Assembly (NCBI GenBank): GCA_007844125.1 | Contig: CM017573.1 | Span: 1,822,293 to 1,886,292, forward strand | DNA length: 64,000 nt | Direction: 5' to 3' | From: Sinonovacula constricta | Taxonomy: Eukaryota; Mollusca; Bivalvia; Cardiida; Solecurtidae | In this document: positions 1-12,099 of the stretch, piece after piece | Position numbering within the stretch: the stretch's first letter is position 1 | Layout: each line of letters starts with the position of its first letter | Notes under the pieces: model-generated | Databases searched by the model: none | Told to the model about the DNA's origin: nothing | Seen by the model: only the letters and a program-made list of their open reading frames with translations | Program-made: the position numbers and the translations under genes

Positions 1-290
1 TTGTTCACAGTAAAGGCTACATCTGTTTCTAACTAAAAATATATTGATGGAATGTTAAATTACCCATTCCCCCAACAAATGAACACACTAAACATAGAGC
101 AAAAAACAAACTATCAACAACAGCACAAGATTTTTCACATTGTCTATTGTTTTTTGTTTCGAGGAGGCAGATAACAAAAGTTCTGATTCTGTTTCTACAA
201 TCTCTGTAATTTTTTAAATGCATGTACATTTATTACAAATTTTGTATGTACTTCTGTTTAACCTTAAACATGTTTATTTTGTGACTTCAG

Positions 291-441
291 AGGAGGCTGA
301 GCGTAAGAGGCTAGAGGAGGAGGAGTTAAGAAAGCAGGAGGAGGAGCTTATGGCACAGATGGCGGAGGAGGAGAGGCGGGAATATGAGAGGAAGAAACGT
401 GAAGAGGAAGAGGAGAGAAAGAGGAAGGAAGAAGAAGACAA
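291..441 (+). CDS. Penultimate coding exon of a charged coiled-coil protein (gene starts left of the window)
   Basis: The exon is bounded by an acceptor (ttgtgacttcag) and a donor (gtatgt). It is 151 nt long, entering with two bases of a codon and leaving with two. The translation is almost entirely Glu, Arg and Lys with regular Leu and Met (for example EEAERKRLEEEELRKQEEE), which is typical of a long single alpha-helix or coiled coil. The two bases left at the end join the first base of the exon at 1127 to give a Lys codon, and the same kind of Glu/Arg-rich helix continues there. That exact phase match is the main evidence that the two exons belong together. Upstream exons lie outside the window. 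Such low-complexity helices do not identify a family by themselves. Confidence 0.75.
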
Positions 442-1126
442 GTATGTAGAAAATGTGTTTTATAACTTTGTTAAAGGTTAGCAAAAAGTTCTTTTATTAG
501 TACAATAATTTTTCAGTTTTTTTTTGTTCCTTGTTAAACTCGGCAAGTTATGATAAAAAAATGAATTTGGAAATTGTTTTGAGTTAGTTATATAATGGTG
601 CATAATTTTGTGGGTTCTGGACGTCTTTTTGGTTGGACAATTGATGGACTTCATTTTTAGTTGTCTCAAATGCTTCTGTGCCTTTAGATGTCAGATAAGC
701 AAGATTGTAGCCATCAAACAAGAATCTGTAGCAATTATTGCCAAAAAGCAGATGGTATAATTGTACTGGTACATTTTACCTTTTGATGATGACTTGTCTA
801 GAAAGGGGGTTTTCAGGAAGATTGACCTCATGTACTGTCAGTTAGTGTGATATACATAATAACAATGAATTTGTGCTATCGCAGTGAAGGCAGATTTTGA
901 TGCACATTATTTATTAAAAAAATACCATACTTTTTTTTATCTAACATGTCAATTGATGTAAGTGAATTTTGTATTTAATTTTTTTTATGTATATATGTAT
1001 TTTTGTTTAACAGCAAAAATGGTTAACATGTATTTACATTTTCAACTCTTGTGTTATTTATTACATTTTCTTTTTTACAAAAAATATTTATCGCCATATC
1101 TTTTTATTTCACTTCTATCAACACAG

Positions 1127-1373
1127 ACGCCGACGGGAACTTGAAGCTCAACTGGCATTGGAGGAAGCTAGACGTCTTGCGGAAGAAATGGCACGTAAGC
1201 AAGCCGAACTTGAGGCTCGCTTACGATTCAACAGATCACTACAGATGGAGTCAAACGGCATGGAACATACTCAGGATATTACACGCGCATTTGTGTTCTC
1301 GTACTTTGAGTTGTTACAATGGCTTGGTCTTGACATACCAGAGTTTGAATTGCTGAAGTTAAATCAGTACTAA
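1127..1373 (+). CDS. Terminal coding exon of the same coiled-coil protein
   Basis: The acceptor is acacag at 1121-1126 and the stop is TAA at 1371-1373. The exon encodes about 82 residues: a charged helix (RRRELEAQLALEEARRLAEE), then a more distinctive tail containing QDITRAFVFSYFELLQWLGL, ending PEFELLKLNQY. The aromatic tail is unlike the helix and is probably the conserved part of the protein. From memory it resembles the C-terminus of KIAA2012-type proteins of unknown function, but I cannot confirm this and give no symbol. Open reading starting at the internal ATG at 1158 would miss the splice-supported upstream residues. The last part of the exon, from about 1321, is unit 1 of a tandem repeat that runs on past the stop. 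Confidence 0.75.
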
Positions 1374-1905
1374 ATAGTCAACAGATGATAGAAATTGTTG
1401 AGAGGTTGTAACATTGTATAAATTAGATGCTTACATTGATTGGGGGCTTAATATGACAGAATTTTAGTTCCTGAAGTTGATTCAGTAACAAATACATGAT
1501 AGAAATTGTTGAGAGGTTTTTACATTTTAGATAACAGCAATTGTCATGAGGTTTTTACATTTTAGATAACAGCAATTGTCGAGAGGTTTTTACATTTTAG
1601 AAATTAGAGCCTTAGAAAGGCTGGGGGCTTAAAATAACAGAATTTGAGTTGCTGAAGTTAAATTATTACTGAATAGTCGATAGATGATAGAAATGGTCAT
1701 GAGGTTTTTACATTTTGGAATTAAGATGCTTAAAAAGGCTGTAGGACTTAATATAACAGAATTTGAAGTTGCTGAAGTTAAATCAATACTGATTAATCAA
1801 TTGTTAAGAGATTTTTACAATTTAGAAATTAAATGTTTATAATAGCGGAGGGCTTACTATACCAGACTTTGTGTTATTGAAATTAACCAGTACTGATCTA
1901 ATAAA
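1321..1905 (+). repeat. Degenerate tandem repeat spanning the stop codon and 3' UTR
   Basis: Five diverged units start near 1321, 1445, 1626, 1744 and 1851. Each begins with a GGCTTA-like block, then a block like gaatttgagttgctgaag, then agatgatagaaattgt and gaggtttttacatttt. Unit 1 holds the last codons of the gene upstream. Unit 2 carries two extra copies of a subrepeat containing gataacagcaattgtc. Unit 3 still reads ITEFELLKLNYY-stop in the register of the coding unit. Confidence 0.8.
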
Positions 1906-3663
1906 AAATGGGAACTTACATAAACAGGGTTTAGTAAGAAAAGGATTATCCTTATTCACGCTACATTGTTTTCTGTGTGTACATGTAGCATAAGTACTTT
2001 GGTACCTCTAAGTTTGTAAACAAAGGCTTGCCTTTTATACTATATAGACTTTTGTTAACCAAGCCTAAGTAACAATTTTGGAATTTTGTTGATGTTTCAA
2101 CTTTACAACCAAAGTATAATGACATGGCACATTTTCAGACATTTTTTATTATCAATTTTTGAAATGCTAGATTTGCAAAAGATTTATTCACACCACAAAG
2201 ATTAGCAGTCAGTTTATTAACATTATTATAAAATTGCAAACAATCTACAGTGCCTCATATAAACCACAGATGTAGGAAGCTGCAGTTTGGGTTTTTTTCA
2301 TCAATGGGGATTCAGGGGATCTTTGGGTAAATGCAAGGTGTTCTGGTAGAGTGATTGCCCTTGGAGGTGCTCAATTGTCTTCAGCAAGTTACACGACTGC
2401 AAGAAAAAAAAATCATCCTAATTTCTTCGTCAGCAACTTGGGGTCTCTTATTTTCTTGTTTATAGGTCTTTGCTCATCTTGAACCATTAAAATAGTACCG
2501 ATGATAGATGATAAATTGGGTATTTTTTTTATTTTTTAAGAAATGTTAGAGTTTTAAATTACGTAATTGTAATCATTGCATTATCCTTTGTTTACACTTT
2601 GGTAATGTTTACAGTCATAAAGAGTCTCATTACAATTGAGAATGATCATTTTTTTATTTAATTTAAGAAGCTTGTTTAGAGCCAGTGCTTCATTACAATA
2701 GTTTGAGGGTTCAGACTTCATATTACAACTAATTATTTTGTAAGTTTCGTTAAACGTTTATACTTTCTAATTTTTTCTATAAATTTGTATACACAAACCA
2801 CTTCAGATTAACATGTGTTGTTTATTACCTGCTAGTATGTTTTGTTCTATTTTTGCAAATTATTTTCTATTTTTAGCACCAATTTTTATAAATATCAATA
2901 GAATCATTATTATGGATTCTCAAATTATTTTGTTAACAAGTCTTTTTCTTTTTAAGTACTAATATGTTGATATTTTCTACATGGTTTCAACAAATCTTGC
3001 CAGGTTTTTTTTTTGTTGTTGTCTTTTCAACATTTTCAATATTTTGCATCCATTTCTCTGACCATATATTTATTACTGGACCAGATTTCACATTTCCAGA
3101 CTAGGTAAAGTTGTTTCACTAGTGTCTTTTCACATAGTTAATATCTAACAATTTTCAATAAGAAGAGTTAATTAACAAATATTAAAGTACTGCTGCATGC
3201 TTATATAGTTATATTGGCTATATAATGTTTGATAAAGCCCATAAAGTAAAATTAAGTTATTTTGCTATGTATATATTTTTGTTAATTTTTTTGCTAAATA
3301 AGTTATTTTGCTATGTATATACTTTTTGTTCAATTCTTTGATTAGATAACTGCTTTTTTTCACTTCTTTTCCTGGATGTTTTTAGTGGACTTTTTATTAT
3401 TCCATGTAACTTTTTTTTAAATTGTATTTTTCCTGCACTTTTTATTTAATATTATCAATATGGTTTGACATACCCTACTAAATATATGCCTCAAGTTGAA
3501 CCAGTATTATGTTATATGCTTCTAGATCTGATGAATATTGTTTCTCATATAATTGCATATGTGTCTTTTATTGATAAATACAGATACATTTCCCTTGGGA
3601 TTATTTAAATCCCTTGGCCAAAGGCTATAAAACTGTGAGCTCAAGTTTGACATCATTTTAAAT

Positions 3664-3714
3664 TATCTGATTGGTCAGAATTTGAATAAGGCTTAAAATC
3701 TGACCAATCAGATA
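3664..3714. repeat. Perfect 16-bp inverted repeat with 19-bp loop
   Basis: TATCTGATTGGTCAGA at 3664-3679 is the exact reverse complement of TCTGACCAATCAGATA at 3699-3714. A related sequence (aaatctgaccaatcagc) lies near 59,598, so this is probably the core of a small foldback element. Each arm carries a CCAAT/ATTGG pentamer. Confidence 0.85.
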
Positions 3715-6700
3715 TTTAAGGATGATCTAAGACACAAGCTCAAAATTTGATAACCTCTGAGCTCTGTGTTTTCTGAAAGGTATATCTTTTGTGACAATTA
3801 AACAAAATGGAAAAATTAATGTGATACATAAAAAATGATGCATTTGATAAATTTTGCATTTATTAGAGGAACATATACATGCACCTTTTTTACAGTAAGT
3901 TACGATTCTACAGTATATACCAATGCACACTTATAAATGCATTTATAGAATATAGCATTTACCATTATAGATATATGAATGTATGAAATAGTTTACCATT
4001 TTCTATATTGTATTTATTATACAAATACATTGTACAAATTTATATAGTTTATGATATGTATAAAATATATATTTACATTTTGTTATAATGTTGCATTTAT
4101 ATAAAGTGATTTCAATAAGTTTTTTGTGCTTTATGTCAGATGGGCTTCAAGAGAACCTAAGGGTTTGAGTGAAAACTACTTTTACATCTTGAATTAATTT
4201 TCTTTTGCATTGTATAAAATTATTTGATAATATTAGGCTACAGATACCAAATGTGAAAGACCGAATGCCCCAATCATCTACCAAAAAAAATAAAAATGGC
4301 TGAAATCAAACTGAAATCCAACCTCACCAAAATAAAAAGCATGCATTATGTTTTTCTTGATATGGGCTTGTATTTTTCTTCATAAAGAATAATCAAACAT
4401 GCTTTGTTTTGAAACTTTGAGTTTGAAAGTAACATATTTAGTCATGTACATCTTCAGTACAAGATTATTTTTTTTTAAATCTACTGTAAAATCAGATGGG
4501 GATGCTTTAAGATTATTACAAACATGTGTGCATTTTCCTCTTTTACATTGAGGTATGAATGATTGTTATCTTGTTGATGTTTGCATTGATTTGTTTTGTT
4601 TTACATGTTTTCTATGCCTAATTGCCAACTTTGCTACAAAAGCCAGCCACTGTCTTTGCAGGTCTTTGACAACTAGAAAAGAATGGATAAAAGTCAATGT
4701 TAATTTTTCAATATTTATAAAACTTAGGTCACTCCAGTTTGTGATAATAATTGGATGTCCAAAAACATTGTAACGAGGAATTTGATTGGTTAATTTCCTT
4801 ACAAAGACCTAGATAACGTTGTAACAACTTGTTTCATTGGTTTGTGTACATCACAAAACAGCAGTATCAAGGACATTGATTGTTAAACTTTAAAAAAAAT
4901 ATGGTTACATAGATTGGATAGACCAGACCATATTTTATTGAATAAACAGTTTTTGTAAAGTTGTGGTTTAAGGAGTTAATTGGTACTCTTCAATGAATTA
5001 CACCAAAATTAAGTCTTGACCATCAATCGGATAATACATTTTTATTCAAGAAACAGTTTGATTTAATTTCAAATATGTTAGTCAAGAAACACATGTAAAG
5101 TTTTATTTTACTTTCAAACAGTTGTAACACCCCTTTAATTGGATAATGTTTTGAGTGTCAACAAAAACTATGTGTCAAAAAGTTGGACTGGTTAACATTC
5201 ATACATATAGATTTTAACTTATTTAATTTGTTAATTTCTTGATTAACGTTTTATAACCCAAATGAAATGGATTGTTATAACTTGATTTTGGTAGTTTTAA
5301 GTGTTCTAATTAAGTAAGTATTTAATTTCAATTTCAAAGTGTGTTCAAAGAAATTATTCTCTAAACAATCTGATTGGCTACAATTTGAAAGCATTGACCT
5401 AAAAGGATCAGTTCATGGCTTGAAGCATCCTCGAATCACATACCTATTTGCATTTATATCAAGGGCTTTTGACAAGCTTTCTGATGACAATATAGTTTAG
5501 TCTTGTTATACTTGTCTGTATATACTTTAAAGATTATCCCTGTTTTATTGACTTTTGTTGTATAAATAAAATCTGTGTATGTTTATAGTGGTCAGTCTCT
5601 TGATAGTGGAGAAATAAAAGTTTGTCAAGTGTAATTTTTGTGAAAATAATGAAACTGCCTCAAAACAAGTAACAACAAACCAGGCTGGCTTATTTTGATA
5701 TATTTGTCCTTAGTCACTTTTTACTGACATTTTATTTTTAAATATTTCATCATCAACAAATAGTTTAGCTGAAATTGAATTAAGTTGGTTTTACCATTTA
5801 TTCTGAATACAGACAGATTGTATTTATTGTCAACAATTCTCTGTTGTGATGTTTTAGATAAAGTTTCTCATTTAACATTTAAATAGTTTTGTTTATTATG
5901 TGATGGAAAGGTGATGAAGAAAGAAACATGAAAATGAGATGGATAGATTTAACATGCCTTACAAAAATGTTGTTCTATATTTTATTTATAAATATGTTTA
6001 TACATTTATATGTTTTTTATTGTTGTAATGTTAATGAAATTTATGTGAATGTTTTATCCATTTCAAAGAAAAAAAGCATTTTCTTTGCTAAAAAGTATTA
6101 TTAAAATTAAGATTTGTTGTACGTTGTATTGATTTATATCTGAAGTATTAGTCACACAAAAAATCTTATATAAGAAAAAAATTAATCTTTAAGAAAAATA
6201 TAATATTTACATGTGCAAATTCTAAATTTATAATATTAATTTTATGTAAGTACATTGAGATTATCTTTGAAAAATAGATAAATATGAAATTCTTTTTATT
6301 TACAAAGTATTTGTATACATTTTAATAGAAATATACATATGCGAGGGGTGATGCCAGATTAACTAGTATGGGTTGTTAAAGCAACAAACAGCATAGTAAG
6401 CTTCAAAATTAATATTGTTTTGTTAACAGAAAGTATGAAGTTAATAAGGGAGTGATAAATTCAGAAATTTCGATTACAATAGATAAAGAATTTAACAAAG
6501 ATCAAAGCCAGTCAGGATAAATCTGGATCACCCCTCATCATTGAATGATGAGGCAATAAAATACAGTATATGATCCTTCAAGAATACGTTGTATTTACAG
6601 GCTGACTCAGTATTTTTAGAACATTTTTCTGTTATTAGAAATCGTAGAAAGGAAAACATATTTAAGAAAACCAAAAATGTTTAAATTTGATTCATCATTT

Positions 6701-6887
6701 TATTTTTTGTTTCGAAAGAGATTTTAGACAAAAGGTTGAAGCTGTTAATTAAATATATACATGCATTTACACTCATCTTTTTTTATTTTGCCCAAAAATT
6801 ATATTTTGTAATGATACTTAACTTTACCTTTAAGAATATATTTAAAAACATCTGTTGAACAAACAACTTCATATGACGGATAACTAA

Positions 6888-6932
6888 AATACTGTTGGCG
6901 GGATGATAAACCCAATAAACAAACAAACTTCA
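6888..6932 (+). mobile_element. SINE-1, 3' tail fragment
   Basis: The stretch matches the last part of the full SINE-1 copy at 15,932-16,247: actgttggcgggatgat, then aacccaataaacaaacaaac. The 5' part is absent, so this is a truncated or eroded copy. Confidence 0.75.
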
Positions 6933-7045
6933 TGTGACTGAAGTATTTTTTCAATGTGAAATTTCTTAAGATTTGAAAGCTAAATGTAAGTTTAATCCAT
7001 CAGAGCCCTAGATGAGAGGAGTCAAGCTCCTGATCCCACCCTTAT

Positions 7046-7257
7046 GTAGCCTTCAAACTCTCTATATCAGGCACTCATAGAATCGTCTTGAAAACACAAT
7101 TCTGATGAGTACCAGTAACTAAGAGCTTGGTTGAGAATTGTGGGATATTAGGTAGCCTTCAAACCCTCTATATCAGGCACTCATAGAATCGTCTTGAAAA
7201 CACAATTCTGATGAGTACCAGTAACTAAGAGCTTGGTTGAGAATTGTGGGATATGAG
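7046..7257 (+). repeat. Direct tandem duplication, 106-bp unit, two copies
   Basis: The unit beginning gtagccttcaaa at 7046 repeats at 7152 with only a few differences. The near-identity points to a recent duplication. Confidence 0.9.
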
Positions 7258-7479
7258 GCAACACAATAATCAGAAGTAACTCCTATAATCTGGAGCACTG
7301 GTCCACCCTTGGAAAATGTATTTCTATTTTATTGTGATATTTTCTTTAGAACTGTGATACAACTATTGTACGAGTCAAATGTTTCTTGTATGTGAATAAA
7401 TTTATACATTAACCATGTTTGTGGTTGTTTTTCTTTTTCAAATCTCCATTTTTAGATCGCCAGTGCTCAACGTACAGCA

Positions 7480-10400
7480 CCAACAATTTGGCTTGAGAGC
7501 ACGCAAGATGCTACAGTTTTGACCCAAACTTCACCAATCTTAATCAGAATGTTTGAATGAAATCCTAAATGATTTTCATAGCTGGGTAATGTGGGGTCAA
7601 AAAGTAGGTCACAAGGTAAACTTTTTGAGAAAAGTTGTGGACACACTGGAGGCAACATTTATGCCCCAAACTTCATCAGACTGTTTGTCTTGCATGACAT
7701 CTTGGAAGAGTTTATAACTTTGTCAACTTTGTCATGTGGAATAAAAAAGGTAGGTCACTAAGTCAAATCCTACAGAAACCTTGGGTCCACAGTAGTGGCC
7801 ACATTTATGGCCTACAGAAACCTTGGGTCCACATAAGGGGCCACATTTATGTCCTACAGAAACCTTAAGAACACACTAGTGGCCACATTTATGTCCTACA
7901 GAAACCTTGGGTTCACACTAGTGGCCACATTTATGTCCTACAGAAACCTTAAGAACACACTAGTGGCCACATTTATGTCCTACAGAAACCTTGGGTCCAC
8001 ACTAGTGGCCACATTTATGTCCTACAGAAACCTTAAGAACACACTAGTGGCCACATTTATGTCCTACAGAAACCTTAAGAACACACTAGTGGCCACATTT
8101 ATGTCCTACAGAAACCTTGGGTCCACACTAATGGCCACATTTATGTCCTACAGAAACATTGGGTCCACACTAGTGGCCACATTTATGTCCTACAGAAACC
8201 TTAAGAACACACTAGTGGCCACATTTATGTCCTACAGAAACCTTGGGAACACACTAGTGGCCACATGTATATCCTACAGAAACCTTGGGTCCACAGTAGT
8301 GGCCACATTTATGTCCTACAGAAACCTTGGGTCCACAGTAGTGGCCACATTTATGTCCTACAGAAACCTTAAGAACACACTAGTGGCCACATTTATGTCC
8401 TACAGAAACCTTGGGTCCACAGTAGTGGCCACATTTATGTCCTACAGAAACCTTGGGTCCACAGTAGTGGCCACATTTATGTCCTACAGAAACCTTAAGA
8501 ACACACTAGTGGCCACATTTATGTCCTACAGAAACCTTAAGAACACACTAGTGGCCACATTTATGTCCTACAGAAACCTTGGGTCCACAGTAGTGGCCAC
8601 ATTTATGGCCTACAGAAACCTTAAGAACACACTAGTGGCCACATTTATGTCCTACAGAAACCTTGGGAACACACTAGTGGCCACATTAATGTCCTACAGA
8701 AACCTTGGGTCCACAGTAGTGGCCACATTTATGTCCTACAGAAACCTTGGGAACACACAAGTGGCCACATTTATGTCCTACAGAAACCTTGGGAACACAC
8801 TAGTGGCCACATGTATGTCCTACAGAAACCTTGGGTCCACAGTAGTGGCCACATTTATGTCCTACAGAAACCTTGGGTCCACAGTAGTGGCCACATTTAT
8901 GTCCTACAGAAACCTTGGGAACACACTAGTGGCCACATTTATGTCCTACAGAAACCTTGGGTCCACAGTAGTGGCCACATTTATGTCCTACAGAAACCTT
9001 GGGTCCACAGTAGTGGCCACATTTATGTCCTACAGAAACCTTGGGTCCACAGTAGTGGCCACATTTATGTCCTACAGAAACCTTGGGTCCACAGTAGTGG
9101 CCACATTTATGTCCTACAGAAACCTTAAGAACACACTAGTGGTCACATTTATGTCCTACAGAAACCTTAAGAACACACTAGTGGCCACATTTATGTCCTA
9201 CAGAAACCTTGGGTCCACAGTAGTGGCCACATTTATGGCCTACAGAAACCTTAAGAACACACTAGTGGCCACATTTATGTCCTACAGAAACCTTGGGAAC
9301 ACACTAGTGGCCACATTTATGTCCTACAGAAACCTTGGGTCCACAGTAGTGGCCACATTTATGTCCTACAGAAACCTTAAGAACACACTAGTGGCCACAT
9401 TTATGTCCTACAGAAACCTTAAGAACACACTAGTGGCCACATTTATGTCCTACAGAAACCTTGGGTCCACAGTAGTGGCCACATTTATGGCCTACAGAAA
9501 CCTTAAGAACACACTAGTGGCCACATTTATGTCCTACAGAAACCTTGGGAACACACTAGTGGCCACATTAATGTCCTACAGAAACCTTGGGTCCACAGTA
9601 GTGGCCACATTTATGTCCTACAGAAACCTTGGGAACACACTAGTGGCCACATTTATGTCCTACAGAAACCTTGGGAACACACTAGTGGCCACATGTATGT
9701 CCTACAGAAACCTTGGGTCCACAGTAGTGGCCACATTTATGTCCTACAGAAACCTTGGGTCCACAGTAGTGGCCACATTTATGTCCTACAGAAACCTTGG
9801 GAACACACTAGTGGCCACATTTATGTCCTACAGAAACCTTGGGTCCACAGTAGTGGCCACATTTATGTCCTACAGAAACCTTGGGTCCACAGTAGTGGCC
9901 ACATTTATGTCCTACAGAAACCTTAAGAACACACTAGTGGTCACATTTATGTCCTACAGAAACCTTAAGAACACACTAGTGGCCACATTTATGTCCTACA
10001 GAAACCTTGGGTCCACAGTAGTGGCCACATTTATGGCCTACAGAAACCTTAAGAACACACTAGTGGCCACATTTATGTCCTACAGAAACCTTGGGAACAC
10101 ACTAGTGGCCACATTTATGTCCTACAGAAACCTTGGGTCCACAGTAGTGGCCACATTTATGTCCTACAGAAACCTTTGGAACACACTAGTGGCCACATTT
10201 ATGTCCTACAGAAACCTTAAGAACACACTAGTGGCCACATTTATGTCCTACAGAAACCTTAAGAACACACTAGTGGCCACATTTATGTTCTACAGAAACC
10301 TTGGGAACACACTAGTGGCCACATTTATGTCCTACAGAAACCTTGGGAACACACTAGTGGCCACATTTATGTCCTACAGAAACCTTGGGTCCACAGTAGT

Positions 10401-11560
10401 GGCCACATTTATGTCCTACAGAAACCTTGGGTCCACAGTAGTGGCCACATTTATGTCCTACAGAAACCTTGGGTCCACAGTAGTGGCCACATTTATGTCC
10501 TACAGAAACCTTAAGAACACACTAGTGGCCACATTTATGTCCTACAGAAACCTTAAGAACACACTAGTGGCCACATTTATGTCCTACAGAAACCTTGGGA
10601 ACACACTAGTGGCCACATTTATGTCCTACAGAAACCTTGGGTCCACAGTAGTGGCCACATTTATGTCCTACAGAAACCTTGGGTCCACAATAGTGGCCAC
10701 ATTTATGTCCTACAGAAACCTTGGGTCCACAGTAGTGGCCACATTTATGGCCTACAGAAACCTTGGGTCCACAGTAGTGGCCACATTTATGGCCTACAGA
10801 AACCTTAAGAACACACTAGTGGCCACATTTATGTTCTACAGAAACCTTGGGAACACACTAGTGGCCACATTTATGTCCTACAGAAACCTTAAGAACACAC
10901 TAGTGGCCACATTTATGTCCTACAGAAACCTTAAGAACACACTAGTGGCCACATTTATGTCCTACAGAAACCTTAAGAACACACTAGTGGCCACATTTAT
11001 GTCCTACAGAAACCTTAAGAACACACTAGTGGCCACATTTATGTCCTACAGAAACCTTGGGAACACACTAGTGGCCACATTTATGTCCTACAGAAACCTT
11101 GGGTCCACACTAGTGGCCACATTTATGTCCTACAGAAACCTTAAGAACACACTAGTGGCCACATTTATGTCCTACAGAAACCTTAAGAACACACTAGTGG
11201 CCACATTTATGGCCCAATCGTCAACAAATGTGGTCAGAGTATTTGTATGACATCTTGGATGAGGATGTAACTGGGTCATGGGATTGAAAAGTAGGTCATA
11301 ATGCCTAATCATTAAACAATCCTGTGAACACCTTAAAAAGGTTTTTGGACCTTTACAAGTTGTTATCAGAATCTTTGTCTGCATGAACATCTTGATGGGT
11401 TAATGTGTGCAAGGATATGCTACATAAATATAACATGTGATCACTGCCAAAGGCATAGTTGTGTACATTGAAGTCTTGTGGTTAGATTTTTAAAGCTAAC
11501 TACAAGCTAGTGTCCTTAGGTGGGCAAGTCAGGACCATTATAGCCTCTTGTTCTATAAAG
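7480..11560 (+). mobile_element. Element C, copy 1, carrying a giant internal minisatellite
   Basis: The flanks of the 42-bp array match the second copy at 29,187-29,912. Both contain blocks like ttcaccaatcttaatcagaa, aggtcactaagtcaaat and atcttggatga, and both end with a tgtcct-rich block and a gcctcttgtt-type terminus (11,513-11,554 here). No protein is encoded. Sequences of this look are common dispersed repeats in bivalve and other lophotrochozoan genomes, which I state from general familiarity. The copy was probably about 0.7 kb before the internal array grew. Confidence 0.75.
7768..11210 (+). repeat. 42-bp minisatellite, about 82 copies
   Basis: The unit contains tcctacagaaacctt and gtggccacatttatg. 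Three main variants differ in the middle: ttaagaacacactagtgg, ttgggtccacagtagtgg and ttgggaacacactagtgg. Because 42 is a multiple of three and the units lack stops, one frame stays open for 80 units from 7849, giving a 14-residue periodic peptide (MSYRNLKNTLVATF and variants). Unit 2 of the array has a TAA in this frame. I regard the frame as a by-product of the repeat, not a gene. Variant order shows a higher-order duplication (see findings). Confidence 0.97.
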
Positions 11561-11929
11561 AAAGCAAGTTTAAGCAACCACTTTTTAGCTGTACATCACA
11601 ATGTGGCAATTTGCAATGAGTTAATTTACAACTTCCATTTGAAGCCTCCATGTTAAAACAATTATAACCTTAAAGATACCCATTAGTTCGGTCGCACTAA
11701 ATTAGTTGAAAACTCAAATTTAATGTTTTATGCCATTATATAATAATAAAAGCATCAACTTTAACATTCATGTTACCAACAAGCCAAAAAAATGTCTCCA
11801 ACCGGGTAATAATCTTTTACACAAATCGACAATATAAACAACAATCGACAATATAAACAACAAACGAAGTTCAACGGGAAATACCGATAGTTTACGGCAT
11901 ATGTCGAAGCTTGGCCGAGAACCAACTAC
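11561..11929. other. No feature recognised
   Basis: Single-copy-looking AT-rich DNA between Element C and the CpG-richer stretch near 11.93 kb. It contains a short direct repeat of aatcgacaatataaacaaca near 11,823-11,863. Confidence 0.5.
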
Positions 11930-11992
11930 TTTACATACGAAGCCACGCCCGCCATGTTGAATTTTTTTTTTGACAAGATGCCGTTTTCGACG
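11930..11992 (+). promoter_or_regulatory. Candidate promoter and first coding exon
   Basis: This stretch is richer in CpG than its surroundings. A YY1-like gccatgttg lies at 11,951-11,959. An ATG at 11,978 opens a five-codon frame (MPFST) that runs straight into a strong donor (gtgagt) at 11,993. An ATG a few codons before a consensus donor inside CpG-richer DNA is typical of a first exon, but no transcript evidence is available. Confidence 0.4.
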
Positions 11993-12073
11993 GTGAGTAT
12001 TGTTATTCTATATATGCACATTTTCTAGTGAACATGTATGATTGCTGTATGTTATTGATTCATTCGCTATTGA

Positions 12074-12092
12074 GCTCCCTAATTTAGGGAGC
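12074..12092. repeat. Short palindrome in the candidate first intron
   Basis: GCTCCCTAA and TTAGGGAGC are perfect inverted arms separated by one base. No function can be assigned. Confidence 0.6.
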
Positions 12093-12099
12093 ACATTTG

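Larger units (their letters stand above)
1906..7450. other. AT-rich region without recognised genes
   Basis: No open frame on either strand looks coding or is framed by good splice sites. Several AATAAA hexamers occur, for example at 5565-5570, but none can be assigned to the upstream gene. The only structures seen are the hairpin at 3664-3714, the direct duplication at 7046-7257 and a SINE-1 tail fragment near 6888-6932. Confidence 0.6.

Noticed and set aside
7849..11250. Open frame of 1,133 codons with 14-residue repeats
   Set aside because: It is the open frame of a 42-bp minisatellite inside Element C. Other frames also stay open for long stretches, an upstream unit has a stop, and the last 13 residues are Element C sequence. 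Kept as a finding, not as a gene.
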